From Euphorbia lathyris (lineage: Eukaryota > Streptophyta > Magnoliopsida > Malpighiales > Euphorbiaceae): DNA of 64,000 nt. This document shows, piece by piece, positions 1 to 11,292 of the stretch. How positions within the stretch are numbered: the first letter of the stretch is position 1; each line of letters begins with the position of its first letter. The position numbers and the translations under genes were made by a program. The stretch is taken from positions 2,175,001 through 2,239,000 of the forward strand of contig NC_088915.1 of the NCBI RefSeq assembly GCF_963576675.1. Direction: 5' to 3'. The notes beneath the pieces were generated by a model. The model did no database searches, was not told the DNA's origin, and saw only the letters and a program-made list of their open reading frames with translations.

Positions 1-1488
1 TGTGTATGGCACGGTGGCGCTTCTAGAGAGATCCAGATGCGTATTGCGTCATCTGGATTGTCCCATTTACCAGGTATCATGTATGCCCACATCGATGCGC
101 CCCTGATTGCGGGTTTTGTGGAGCGGTGGCAGCTAGACACGTCATCATTGCACATGCCGTTTAGTGAGATGAGCATTATGTTGCATGATGTGTGGCAGAT
201 TTTGCGCATCCCCATCGATGGGGCTATGGTGACTGCTGAGGCGAGTATTGAGGAGCTTCAGTCTTGTGTGATGGAGTTGTTTGGTATGACTCGGGATGAG
301 TTGCTAAACGGTCACTACTTTAATCACGGTATACGATCGGCTTCCATCCTGGAGTATTGTCAAGGAGATCGGATTCTTGATGCACAGGCTACAGCTTGGA
401 CATTTCTTATGCTCGGTTGCACATTGTTTGTGGACAAGACTGGTGACCGCATTTGACTTTCCTGTCTGTTGGAGGTACATGACTCGGTAGCTGGAGCCAT
501 TGGACTCTCGTGGGGCTCAGCTGCACTAGCATATCTATACCGTCATCTAAGTATTGCTAGTAGAGGAGATTGCAGGCAGATCATGGGTTGTCAGCTGACA
601 CTGCTTCAGGCATGGATTTATGAGTACTTCCCGTACTTCAGGCCTCAACGGGAGGGAGTTACATTAGATCCGGAGCTTCCGAGGGCTTGCATGTGGCCAT
701 CTATAGTGTTGGAGAAGAGTGATGATAGGCTGAGATCATATCGCGCCGGGCTTGATAGATTGACTGCTGATGAGGTACAATTTCCATTTAATTAAATAAA
801 CCAAATTCATTACTTGTACTATTTGTATGTTAATGTTGTTGTATATGTCATTAGGTGATGTGGATGTCGTATGGTCCTGATGCCATTACGGATACCCCTA
901 GGACGACATACGCCGGATGGATACGTTACAGAGATGTGATCGAGCCGTACATGCTGGGGAGATGCCTTCACCAGCTCGGTTACGTGCAGACCATACCCAG
1001 ACCGATCTTGAGGCCGTTGAAGTCCGTACGTCCTTGGTCTAGCTTGAAGTATCGGGTAGAAGTGCCCGCCGATATGGCAGAGGATCTTTGGACCTCGTTT
1101 CCTGAGGCGGGCATGCTTGTATTGTCTCGGTTCACTCTAGCACAGACTCCTTCGGACTGTGACGAGCAGTACATGTCGTGGTACTACCTGCATTCACACC
1201 CTCAGCTACTGCCGGAGATGCCTGCACCCGGACCGACCATTCATACTCGCTCGAACAACGAAGTGGCAAGTGATTTAAGTTTTAATCAACTGATTTACAA
1301 TTATCAAATTATACTAAATGAAATGATATTTATTCATTTTGGGGTTTTTCTTTTGCTAGTGGGTTAGCCGTTTCGCTAACTCGGGAGAAGGTGCATTGCA
1401 GGCGATGAACCTTCTTGATGAGGATGTTGCGACTGAGTGGAAACAGTCGTACGACCAGATTTTGGATGCTTGGCATTCGGCTTCATAA
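1..1488 (+). pseudogene. Plant mobile domain (PMD) protein, MAIN / PP7-long-form-like, partial, one in-frame stop
   Basis: Reading is open from base 1, so the 5' end lies outside the window. I place exons at 1-774, 855-1262 and 1360-1488, all phase 0, with introns 775-854 and 1263-1359 (GT..AG). The peptide has PMD hallmarks: an ERWQLDTSSLHMPFSEMSIM stretch near base 120, then LPIDG-like RIPIDG, WGSAALAYLYRHL after base 510, the exon-1/exon-2 join DE-VMWMSY, and LGYVQTIPRP in exon 2. PMD proteins (Arabidopsis MAIN/MAIL family, and similar domains carried by some transposons) act in the nucleus in genome maintenance and silencing. TGA at 454-456 falls inside the conserved domain; the frame continues without a shift after it. 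The last exon ends at TAA 1486-1488, where the copy-1 B3 fragment begins on the other strand. Family identity is confident; whether this is a host gene or transposon cargo is not decided. Confidence 0.8.
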
Positions 1489-3330
1489 TTGGAATTCCAT
1501 ATGAAATTGGATGGCTTACTTAGATCCTCGGGATTTTCGAACTCCATTGCAGCATGACTTTGCAAGCTTCTTTTAGGAATTTGCTGACAATAAGTGAGAC
1601 AGAGTTCATAAGCACAATTTGGACATCTGCGGTGTAAATTGGCAATTAAAGTTGCACAATGGTCTCCTTCCTCCAATTTGTTTCCCCATGCAGATTCTCT
1701 CCATCCATTGCAAACGTACACCTGACAGACCATTGTGACGAATTATGAGCACATCCTGCAAGGCCATTGGAGTGTACTGCAAGAAAAAACAAGGGAAGTA
1801 TTGAGAACATTAAATAATCAGTTTAAGGTCTCCTCAAAATGAATCCCCTATATACATAAGAAGGTCCCAAGATGACACTGGAAAAAGGGATTGCTTGAAA
1901 AAGGAATCCTAGTATATAATACACCTTCGTTTTCTTAATTACTTGTTAGTTTCTTTTTTTTAAAGTATGAAACGACAAGATTGAATATATTATGGATCCT
2001 TTAAAATTCGCCAGAAAAACCAATTGGCATCCGGAATATTAAGAATGTCCCATTATCTTGCTTAATTATTATTAAACCTCTAAGAGTGGATTTCAGCAAA
2101 GTTCAATAAGGACCACAAAAACCAATTTCAGGAGGCCAAAAGATATTATATTAGATAAAGAAAAGGAACCAAAACAAAATAAGAAAACATATAATAAATT
2201 TTATATATGCTCAAATGTATAAATATAAAAATGCAGGTGTTTATATAAATTTAGGCCTCTAAACCGATCAAAAAATACAATGAGCCAATCAATAAAACCA
2301 AGTGTTGCCAAACAAAAATTAATGGTTAACATAAACAAGAAATTAGAAATTCTAAACCTCAACTTACTTGCAACCAATAGTTATTGTTTTCGCCGGCCAC
2401 GTTTTGCAATCAGTGCTACAATATCCTTTTTTTACTTTGGAAGATGTTGACTTCTGTTTTTCACCATTACTTTTCCTGCACCCATTCTCAAATATAATGA
2501 GCTAATTTATCAAAGAATGCTTGCCGAATTCTATTTTGAGATTTGATGAAAAGGATTACTCATTAAAAATAACATTTACTATTTACAATTCATTAAACAT
2601 AAAACTTAGTATACTATGATGATATTCAAATTAAATGATACAATACTACCACTAGTGATGGTTTACAATTCAACAAACACCTCAAGACATTTGGAATAAA
2701 CAATTGTAAGATGGTAAAAAACCTGTCATCTGTGGGAACCATCACTATGGTTGTACGGCGGCTGCTCAATTCGGTTTCCTGGTTTGAAGAAAGTAGGTAG
2801 AAATCAGGCTTTCTTTTTCTGCATTTTTGGTCAGCTAGAAAACAAATAAGAATAACTGTTGCATCATACAAAATTAAACAAACAAGAAAACAGATAAGAA
2901 TAATTGTTTGCTCATACAATCATATGCACATCAAAATTAAACAAAAACTAAGAACTGGGTTCATATCAAGTGTAAAAACTGGAAGAATCCTCATCGTGGA
3001 ATACCCAAATCCAGAAAGAAGAGAAAGCAAACATCTAAATGAAAAACGAATTAGGGGTACCAAAGCCTTAGTCTTCAAGATGGAATACCCAAATCCTCAT
3101 CGCGGCATTATCTTCTTTTTTGCCTTTTACTGTTTGGAAATTCTTAATCAAAATGGTTTGTGATCGGTGAGATCCCACCCAAACCTCTCATTATATGCTT
3201 GAGAACAGGGAAACAAATTGCTGCGGCGGCTGGAGTTGAAGAAGTCGGAGGCAATATAGAAGAAAGTCTGGATATTTAGGGTTTCAAGGAAGCCCAATGG
3301 TCAACCCCCTTTTGGGTTCCGCTATTTACA
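1489..3330 (-). pseudogene. Decayed B3 (REM-like) / zinc-finger-like gene fragment, copy 1
   Basis: On the minus strand, 1733-1541 encodes a B3-like tail (VYVCNGWRESAWGNKLEEGD) running directly into a Cys/His stretch, HCATLIANLHRRCPNC then YELCLTYCQQI. The latter resembles the zinc-binding region of JMJ25/IBM1-type histone demethylases. A second exon-like block at about 2489-2368 has a GTAAGT donor (plus 2362-2367) and encodes YCSTDCKTWPAK. The block from about 1530 to 3320 is paralogous to 15062-16640, including shared non-coding stretches such as the segment near 2780-2820 and the end near 3160-3300. Compared with copy 2, copy 1 lacks about 35 nt at the B3/zinc-finger join. No start codon or full domain is intact. 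It is a relic; B3 is well supported, the JMJ25 relation moderately. Confidence 0.6.
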
Positions 3331-3946
3331 CAATCAATTTAGACTTAATACATTTGTACTTTTGTACTTATTTAAAAAAACAAAAATCAATGGTTAATAT
3401 AATTTGAAAAATAAAAATCTACATACTATGTGAACTTTTTAAATTGACCAATTTACATTTTAAAAATATCTATTTACCTTTTAAATTTTTAACTTGACAA
3501 ATTAACACTTTAAAATCTATATACATATATATATAAAACTATCTATTTATCTTTTAAATTTTTTTAAAATAATCTATTCGTTCCATACACATTTTAACTT
3601 TTCAAACTATTTCAAAATCACTCTTTATTTCATCATGTAAATTTTAAAAGGTTTTTTTTTTTTTGAGAAATAAATTTTAAAAGGTTAATACGATACTTTA
3701 AACAGACTCAAGGATAAATTGACTATTTTAAAAGTTACGGGGGATAATTGATTTTTTTGGAGAAATTCAAGAGTGATGTATCAATCTTTAGTTTAAATAA
3801 AATTTATAAGGTATATGTTTGATAAAGAACTTTTCGAAGTAAAATTATTACTTTGAGCAACTTCCAGCATCGATGCTTGTATAAATTTTTTAAATCAACC
3901 CTTACACAATATAATACCATAAAAGCTAATAATATTAATCAGAAAA
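3331..3946. other. AT-rich intergenic spacer
   Basis: Very AT-rich sequence with poly-A and poly-T runs between the copy-1 gene relic and the CACTA element. I see no reading frame or repeat structure worth naming. Confidence 0.6.
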
Positions 3947-4299
3947 TACTATGCCATTTTCCCTTTCACATGACACAAGGTACATGACAGACATTTGTTT
4001 TAGTGTCGTGTAAATATTTTTCGTGACAGTATTTTAGCTGTATGTCATCTGAAAGCGAAATAAAAAATGCGCTCGATTCTCATATGACATTACTATTACA
4101 TAATCCCGTCATCCAAAGAAAACGCGCGTTTTCGTTAAATTTCACTTACTCAACAGATGACACTTCTAATAAATGAATGTCATTGTTTGGCGAAAACAAA
4201 AAAGCAGCAAATGAAATTTCACTTACGCGGCCAATCCCTAAATTTTAGGCGCTCTTTTTTTACTAGAATTTCAGCTGATTTATAAACCCTTTCTCTAAT

Positions 4300-5147
4300 C
4301 CCAAACCCCAGTTTAGGTTACGCAAGAGCTTCATCCCTCTCATCCCTCTCTATCTCCATGGCTGATTTGAACATGCAATCACTGGCTAAGCTATAAACAC
4401 GGTACTGGTAAGTATCTATTGATTTTCGTTGTTGTTTACTCTCTATTTTCCTCATCCGATTTACTTTTGTGTATGTCGATTTCAGCAGTTGGAATAAGGA
4501 TCTATTGATTTCAGAGCTATGATTTAAAGGGTTAGATCTCTCGCTTAGATACTGATTTTATTGTATTCATTGTTAGATTCACCGCTGAAATTCTTGGGTC
4601 ATTATTTTTTTTTACCTAGGGCAATACAGTGCCGGTTGCTGAAGATGTTCTAATTTCTTTTTATTTGAACATAATATTTGCAGGGATAGTAAAAATGCTA
4701 CATGCGAAGGCTGACTGAAGATGTTGTCATTCAGTTCTTGTGTTTAGCATATGGGAAGATTTCTTTAACTTATTGAGTAGATATTGTTGTTATGTTGGTT
4801 TGAACTGATTGGTTGCATGTATGATGTTGTTGTGGGTGGTGCTGCTGAGATAGGTTTGCAATATATCTTCCACTTGGATTGTTATCTGAATGAGTATGTG
4901 TATGTATATGAACATAGAACTCATTGATTTAGGAAACTAGCCTGATTTTGAGTATACATATATATTGTTATGTGGGTTTGAACTGAAGGATTACATATAT
5001 GTATGATGTTGTTGGTGATGATGAAATGATTGGTATGAACTGATTGGTTAGATATAACTGATTAGGCATACTCTAAAGCTTTGAATATTCATTGTGATTG
5101 GCAACACTCTTACACCTATGAGTTATACTTATAGAAGTGATTGAGTA

Positions 5148-5182
<35 letters not shown>

Positions 5183-6335
5183 ATAAAACATGTTTATGTT
5201 TGATGTTCTGTTGATGTTTATGTTTGAGGTTCTGTATGAGTATGTGTACGATTGTTCATTTGGGCATGTAGCTTATTAATCATGCATCAAGTATTAGAGG
5301 AACATTGTAAAAGAGTCATTGAGCATGTATGAAGCAAGTATTAAAGGGTAAATTTAGGCTAATTGCATGTACTGATATGGCTTGCAAATGATAAGATATA
5401 TATAACCATTCTCTTTTTTATTTGAACATGACCTATGATGATAAGTAAGGAATAAGTTGTATGCTTGTTATAGCATGTTCACTTGAATATACATGTCTGC
5501 TTGAATAAGTTGTCTACTTGTTATAGCATGTTAGGCATACTCCTAAATCTCCATTACTATGTATCATACACTTGGCTTGTTATGCTTATGGAAAAGTGTT
5601 TAACATGGTGATGAAGTTGTATGATTCTAACAACACAAGTTTATGACTAAGCTTGTGGTGACAGTATCATACACTTCATCACCATGCTAACTTGATCATG
5701 AACTCTACAATCCAAGTGGTATGTACATAATGGTGGCTTTATGATGCTATGAGAACAAGTTTTAGACATGCACGAATAAGTTGTCTATTTGTTATAACAT
5801 GCTAGGCATACTCTTAAAGCTGAAAATGTTATGAAACCATTCAGGATGGTGATGAGATAAGTTTACAATATACCTTCCACTTGACTTGTTATCTGATTGA
5901 AATCATTCAGAATGTTGATGGGTTTTCGATGTTATCAGCATATGAACTTGATATTATGTTTAGGAAGGTAGCTGATCATGCATACTCTTAAAGCTGAAAA
6001 TGATGAACTTGTCTGATTCTTTTCTATTTTAACATGAGTTATGCTGATGAGACATATGTTTCATGTCAATTTAGCATGTTATGTGTTATGTGTCTATGTG
6101 TGAAGCATGTTGGCTTGTTTTATGTTCTGTTTATGAAGTATCTGATTCAAGAATAGACATATGTTTCATATAAATTTAGCATGTTATGTGTTAAGAAGTA
6201 GAATTGATTCAATTTAATAGACATAAACGAATAAGTTGACTACTTTGTTATAGCATGTTATGATCCACTTGAATATACATATATATGTCTACTTGAATAA
6301 GTTGTCTACTTTGTATTACTTATCAAAAAAAGGAT
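4300..6335 (+). other. Leader-like exon, donor site and long intron-like region of the CACTA element
   Basis: A CT-rich leader is followed by ATG at 4358 and a 12-codon frame (MADLNMQSLAKL, stop 4394-4396), then a strong donor, CTG then GTAAGT, at 4408. From there to about 6330 the strand is T/G-rich and lacks long frames, like a plant intron. It contains diverged internal repeats: GAATAAGTTGTCTACTTGTT recurs near 5503, 5771, 6228 and 6290, and CTTCCACTTG-type blocks occur near 4870 and 5880. This may be the first intron of the element's original gene. No downstream plus-strand exon was found, so the gene is probably deleted. Confidence 0.4.
5144..5184. repeat. GTATGT microsatellite
   Basis: Six-base unit GTATGT/TATGTG repeated about six times inside the CACTA element. 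Confidence 0.85.
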
Positions 6336-6339
6336 AGCA

Positions 6340-6893
6340 TGCAAGGGGGCATTATGATGTGACGTGCGAATAGCGTACAAGGGGGGTGTGATGCGCGATT
6401 AGAAAGGAGATTTTGATGCTAAAGAAACGCTGGAGCTGGATGGATGGAGTGGAGTACTGGAGGGGCATGGAGCCAGCATTGAAGATCAGATTGATTACCA
6501 AGTACATTTGTAATCAGTAATCATTATGTTCTTCAAGAATGGCTCTATGCCCATCCAGTAGTCCACACCATCCAGCTCGGTGTTTCTTTGGCATCCAAAT
6601 CTCCTTTCTTCAAGAATGTGCAGATGGTAAACAAGGATATCGGGATGATGGGGAACCATTAGAGTTAAATGGCGTCGAATACTGGAGGGGCATGGAGCCA
6701 ACATTGAAGATCAGATTGATTACCAAGTACATTTGTAATCAGTAATCATTCTGTTCTTCAAGATTGGCTCTATGCCCATCTAGTAGTCCACACCATCTAA
6801 CTCAATGGTTGTCTAGCATCCAAATTTCCTTGTTATTCGCACATCACGCCCCCCTTGTACGCTATTCGCACGTCACATAATAATGTCCCCCTT
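6340..6893. repeat. Nested palindrome: outer inverted repeat enclosing two related hairpins
   Basis: The outer arms are about 6340-6421 and 6815-6893. Both contain GTGACGTGCGAATAGCGTAC followed by a G-rich run, once on each strand. Inside are two further inverted repeats in tandem. The first (about 6425-6612) pairs GGAGGGGCATGGAGCCA with its complement in TGGCTCTATGCCCATCC. The second (about 6640-6800) repeats the same pattern, including TTGAAGATCAGATTGATTAC in both. A transcript across this block could fold into a long branched hairpin. It starts 17 bp past the stop of the E2-like gene. It may be an inserted foldback element; I see no clear target duplication. Confidence 0.75.
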
Positions 6894-6909
6894 GCTTACT
6901 ATTTGCACA

Positions 6910-7569
6910 TCATATATCCACTACATGCTCTTCAGTCCATCTCCTGGCAGTTGCTACGTAACCTGCCTTGTTTCTGATGTATCGTTCAATAATTCGCTCT
7001 CGGCCAGGAAATGGCCCCTCAATGAAGGGCTCTACCAGCAGTCCATAAATATTCCACAGCAGCTATAAAATGCATAGATAAATTAAATTAGACCCCAAAC
7101 ATGAGTAGATAAACTAGACCCCAAACATGAATAGATAAATTTACGGGTAAAAAATACATAGATTTACATCTTACCGTGGCAATACTATGGGCAGGGCGAT
7201 CAAGTAGTTAGAGCATAGAAACATGCCCCAAGGGACCGATATTAGGATGGTAATTTAGGTCCTGAATATGACCGGCGAACAATAGTAATATCATGAGTGT
7301 ATTTACAAAGATATGAACTGATTTATGTGTGTTAACAAGTTTATGCATGTTCTTACAACTGGAGGTGTGGAGGGGAAATGGACAGGGAAGTCCATTTGGA
7401 CTATGAATACACCTCCTTCATAAGGGGTGTTTGGAGGCCCATTCATCACGGCAGTCCATTGCCGCCGATCAGGACCATGTATATTGACAAGAAACCTAGG
7501 TGCCTCATATCGGAGTTGGTCAATCTGAAACTCAACATTACGATAGAGGTTCCTTACAAGTCTATCCAT
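6910..7569 (-). pseudogene. E2 ubiquitin-conjugating-enzyme-like gene inside the CACTA element (one stop, active-site Cys replaced)
   Basis: Three exons in phase 0: 7569-7357, 7261-7175 and 7062-6910, with introns bounded by GTAAGA..TTCAG and GTAAGA..TATAG. They give 150 codons, the usual size of a UBC domain. Exon 1 has WTAVMNGPPNTPYEGGVFIV and FPSTPPVV. Exon 2 has the HPN motif (residues 76-78). Exon 3 ends with an ATARRWTEEHV helix like the normal E2 C-terminus. The residue at the catalytic cysteine position (86, eight after the HPN Asn) is Ser (GHVSML). TAA follows at codon 89 and is the only break. E2 enzymes carry ubiquitin as a thioester; without Cys this product would at best act like a UEV. 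A TATA box lies 72 bp upstream and an alternative splice acceptor at 7585-7588. Capture by the transposon is inferred from position. Confidence 0.75.
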
Positions 7570-7640
7570 GCTCGAAATAACAAACTGTAAGTATAGTGTT
7601 AGGTTGCCGTGGGTGACTATTAAGAATTGGTAAACACTTC

Positions 7641-7649
7641 CTATTTATA
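7641..7649 (-). promoter_or_regulatory. TATA box of the E2-like gene
   Basis: TATAAATAG on the minus strand, 72 bp before the ATG at 7569. Position and sequence suit a plant core promoter. No other elements were assigned. Confidence 0.5.
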
Positions 7650-8843
7650 ATGTGGGTGGGTAAGTGAAGGGTCTGAGAATGGAGAAAGGGTAAAAGGAGA
7701 TTAATTAGGTCTATCTGTATACGGTATGTAATTAATGAGCATCATCAATTAGGAGATGATGACTTAGATATGCTTCAGTTCAAGTTGGATTTGGTTTTCC
7801 AATCAACACTGACTATATATACAGATTTGGAGATGTACACTAATTGCTTATTTTTTTACCCTACATTCATTCAGTTATTTGTGTAGTTCAAATGTAAACA
7901 GATTATGAGCATTAGTCTCCAGTAAAATTAAAATCATTGATATACAGAAATTCTTGTTCATTTGATAATTATTGTTCATTTCCAGAATCATTTGAAGAAG
8001 AAGGCAATGAGTGACATTTACGTTTAAAAAAATATCATCTAAACAACAATAAAAAGATATTAAATTAAAAGAATCTGTCATTTAAAATAAATCTCTTGAC
8101 ATGATTGATTAAGACCTATGCCATCTGATACAAGTTACTACGACAAAAATTATTATAAAAACTCTCACCGTGAATACCAATATGCCAATTTCCCATATAG
8201 CGACTTGACATTTTTAATTATTAGTATGTCATGTGATGACATTAAAAGTGACGTTAATAAATAAAAAGATTCATCGTAACAATGTTCATATGACAGTACG
8301 AAACTAGGTTGATGTCATGTATAGTATCTTCAAATGACAGAACCTAACCGTCGTCTGAAGGTGCAATAGACGGCAGCGAGCCCTGTGACAGATTTATATA
8401 TCGCGGGACGATGGTTTTTAACCGTCGTCTGAAGGGGGTTTTGGCGTAGTGAAAATAAAATATGATTAACCATTAATAGGATTCACTTGCAAACACAAAT
8501 TGAACATCTCATATTTTGACATGTCATTTTTATAGAGATAGTAAAATTACACGTAATTTACGAAAACATTACAAAAATCCAATATAAAATTATTAATGGG
8601 TTAAAATTTGTTAAATAGATTTAGAATCCAATTTTTGGAAGATGGTGTTAATTTACTTCCTAATACAAAAATAACATTGAAATTTTAAAATTGTCGTTTT
8701 ATATTTTTAAATTTCTATCACTAAAAGAGTTTATACATGAATGAAAACAAGATGCTAAATATAATTTCTATCACTAAAAGATTTTGAATTGGGTTAAGTG
8801 AATTTAATTTTTTTGCAACCAAAATGAAGCTACCCACTCAAGC
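7650..8843. other. CACTA right subterminal zone and flanking AT-rich spacer
   Basis: From 7650 to about 8180 there is no recognisable gene. From about 8190 to 8451 lie the ATGACA and CCGTCGTCTGAAGG repeats of the CACTA end. From 8455 to 8843 there is plain AT-rich DNA. Confidence 0.6.
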
Positions 8844-8969
8844 TTATCTATGGGTATGATTGTTAGAAAACATGGAAGCCAAATCCAGTCCAAGTGAAAA
8901 TATTGGTTATCTATGGGTATGATTGTTAGAAAACATGGAAGCCAAATCCAGTCCAAGTGAAAATATTGG
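8844..8969. repeat. 63-bp tandem duplication, two copies
   Basis: 8844-8906 and 8907-8969 appear identical (units start TTATCTATGGGTATGATTG). The unit is a multiple of three, so it shows up on the minus strand as a 21-residue peptide repeat, which I do not think is coding. Confidence 0.9.
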
Positions 8970-9036
8970 TTTGGGTTCAAGGGACCAAATCTCCTCTGAC
9001 CCAAGTTGCTAAATATAAAACTCAAATTCTGTATAC

Positions 9037-11277
9037 TTGCAATTCACAAAGCTGGACTTGAAGAGCGGATACCATCAGATTCGCATTCGGGAGGGAGATG
9101 AGTGGAAAACAACTTTTAAAACACGCGAAGGACTGTATGAGTGGCTAGTGATGCCGTTCGGGTTGTCAAATGCACCTAGCACTTTCATGCGAGTTATGAA
9201 CCAGGTTTTGCGACCTTTTATTGGTACTAGTGTCGTTGTTTATTTTGATGACATTCTAATTTACAGTAATAACCCGCCTGAGCATTTGGCTATTTTGAGG
9301 GAGGTTCTCACTGTTTTGAGGAGGGAAAAGTTTATTGCTGCTGTCAAAAAGTGTGTTTTCATGTCAACCAAAGTGCTGTTTCTTGGTTATGTCATTTCAG
9401 ATGTGGGTTTGCAGGTGGATGAGTCCAAAATTGAGGTTGTGAAGCACTGGCCCAGGCCCAGTACTATTACGGAAGTTCAGAGTTTTCATGGGATGGCGTC
9501 ATTTTATCGGCGTTTCATACCTCATTTTAGTAGTATTATGGCTCCTATTACTGATTGTATGAAGCAGAACAGGAAGTTTGTATGGACCATGGAAGCGGAG
9601 TCAGCTTTTGAGCTTCATTCGGATGCTTCCAAAATGGGAATTGGGGCTGTACTCAGCCAGAATAATAGGCCAGTGGCGTATTTCAGTGAAAAGCTGTCAA
9701 GTGCTAAACTACGGTACAATACTTATGATGTTGAGTTTTACGCAGTTGTGCATGCCATTAAGCATTTGAGGCATTATTTATTCCAGCGGGAGTTTGTATT
9801 GTTCACTGACCATGAAGCGTTAAAGCATTTGCATAGTCAAGACAAAATCTCGACCAGACATGCGAGATGGGTGGCGTATCTGCAACAGTTCACCTTTGTT
9901 TTAAAACATAAATCTGGAGTGACAAACAAGGTGGCGGATATGAAACTGTCGGTTGAGGTATTTGGATTCGACTCTTTCGCTGAATTATATGAAACTGACC
10001 CATATTTTGCTGGCGTGTTGACAAAAATACGAGCTGGAGAGCGTACAGGTTACCACCTTCAGGATGGTTTCCTATTCAAGGGCAACCAGTTGTGTGTGCC
10101 TGATTGTAGTTGGCGGTTGAAAATTATTGAACAGCTGCACGGAGAAGGTCATGTGGGTCGGGATCGTACCTTGCAGTTAGTTCAAGCCAATTACTTCTGG
10201 CCTTCTATCAGAAAAGAAGTGGAGAAACTGGTACATCGGTGTCGCATTTGTCAAGTTTCGAAGGGGACAGCTACTAATGCAGGATTGTATCGTCCACCTC
10301 CTGTTCCTACACAGCCGTTGGTAGACATCAGCATGGACTTTATGTTGGGGTTGCCACGTACACAACGAGGTAATGATTCAATTTTTGTCGTGGTGGATCG
10401 TTTTTCAAAGATGGTACATTTTATTCTTTGTAAAAAGACAACTGATGCTGTTCAAGTAGCCCAATTGTTCTTCCGAGAGGTTTATAAGCTGCACGGCCTA
10501 CCAGCAACCATTGTGTCTGACCGAGACACTCGATTTGTTAGTCATTTCTGGCGTAGTTTGTGGAAAATGGTCAATACGCAATTGAATTTTAGTAGTGCCT
10601 ACCATCCTCAGACTGATGGGCAAACTGAAGTTGTGAATCGATCCTTAGGCAACTTGTTGCGTTGTTTGATTGGTGACAAGGCTAAAACGTGGGATGTATT
10701 GTTGAACAAAGCTGAGTTTGCGCACAACCATGCTGTTAACCGCAGTACGGGATTCAGTCCTTTTGCTGTGGTTTATTCTGTTGTTCCTAGAGGACCACTT
10801 AATTTGGTGTCATTGCCAGATAAGACGCACGTGCATGGGAAGGCAGAAACCTTTGTGAAGATCTTGGTGGAGGTGCATCAGCAAGTTCATGATAATCTTG
10901 TAAAGGCAGCAAGCAATTACAAGACATATGCGGATAAGAAGCGTCGCCATGTGGATTTCGAAGTTGGGGATTTTGTTTGGGCTGTTTTGACTAAAGAAAG
11001 GTACTCCGTGGGAGATTATAACAAACTGTCTGCCAAAAAGATAGGGCCCGTGGAGATTGTGGAGAAAATCAACCCAAATGCTTACCGGTTGAAGTTGCCT
11101 AGTCACATTCGCACTGCGGATGTTTTTAATGTGAAGCACCTGATTCCTTTCTCTGGTGATTCTTCTGATGATGACAATTCGAGGGCGAATTCTGTTCACC
11201 CAGGGGAGAATGATGAAGTGGAGCGAGCCTTGAACTATTTGGAGAAAACTAATCTGGTGGCAAAACTGATATTTTGA
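9037..11277 (+). pseudogene. Gypsy pol: partial RT, RNase H, integrase
   Basis: The 746-codon open frame begins mid-domain (FTKLDLKSGYHQIRI, first catalytic Asp present). The YFDD active site is at residues 69-72. RNase H starts at LHSDAS (193-198). The integrase zinc site is H368, H372, C402, C405, and the catalytic triad is D434, D495, E531 with the standard 35-residue spacing. The C-terminal part (about 650-710) has the usual VGDFVW and KKIGP motifs. Relative to family proteins, about 25 residues seem missing before LHSDAS and a shorter piece after NKVAD, both without frame loss. There is no native start codon; the listed start is the TTG codon where the frame opens. The frame is unusually clean for a truncated copy, suggesting recent loss of the 5' part. 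Confidence 0.85.
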
Positions 11278-11292
11278 AGTTAAAACGGGGTT

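Larger units (their letters stand above)
3947..8451. mobile_element. Non-autonomous CACTA (En/Spm) transposon with captured gene
   Basis: The right end reads GGGTTTTGGCGTAGTG, whose reverse complement CACTACGCCAAAACCC is a typical CACTA terminus. The left end TACTATGCCATTTTCCC matches it with substitutions. AAA flanks both ends, as expected for the 3-bp target duplication of CACTA elements. Both subterminal zones (about 3970-4230 and 8190-8440) are full of short repeats around ATGACA/TGTCAT, and ACCGTCGTCTGAAGG occurs twice near the right end. No TNP2-type transposase is visible. Inside are a spliced leader-like region, a long intron-like region with internal repeats, a nested palindrome and an E2-like gene. 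The left terminus is diverged, so that boundary is less certain than the right one. Confidence 0.75.
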
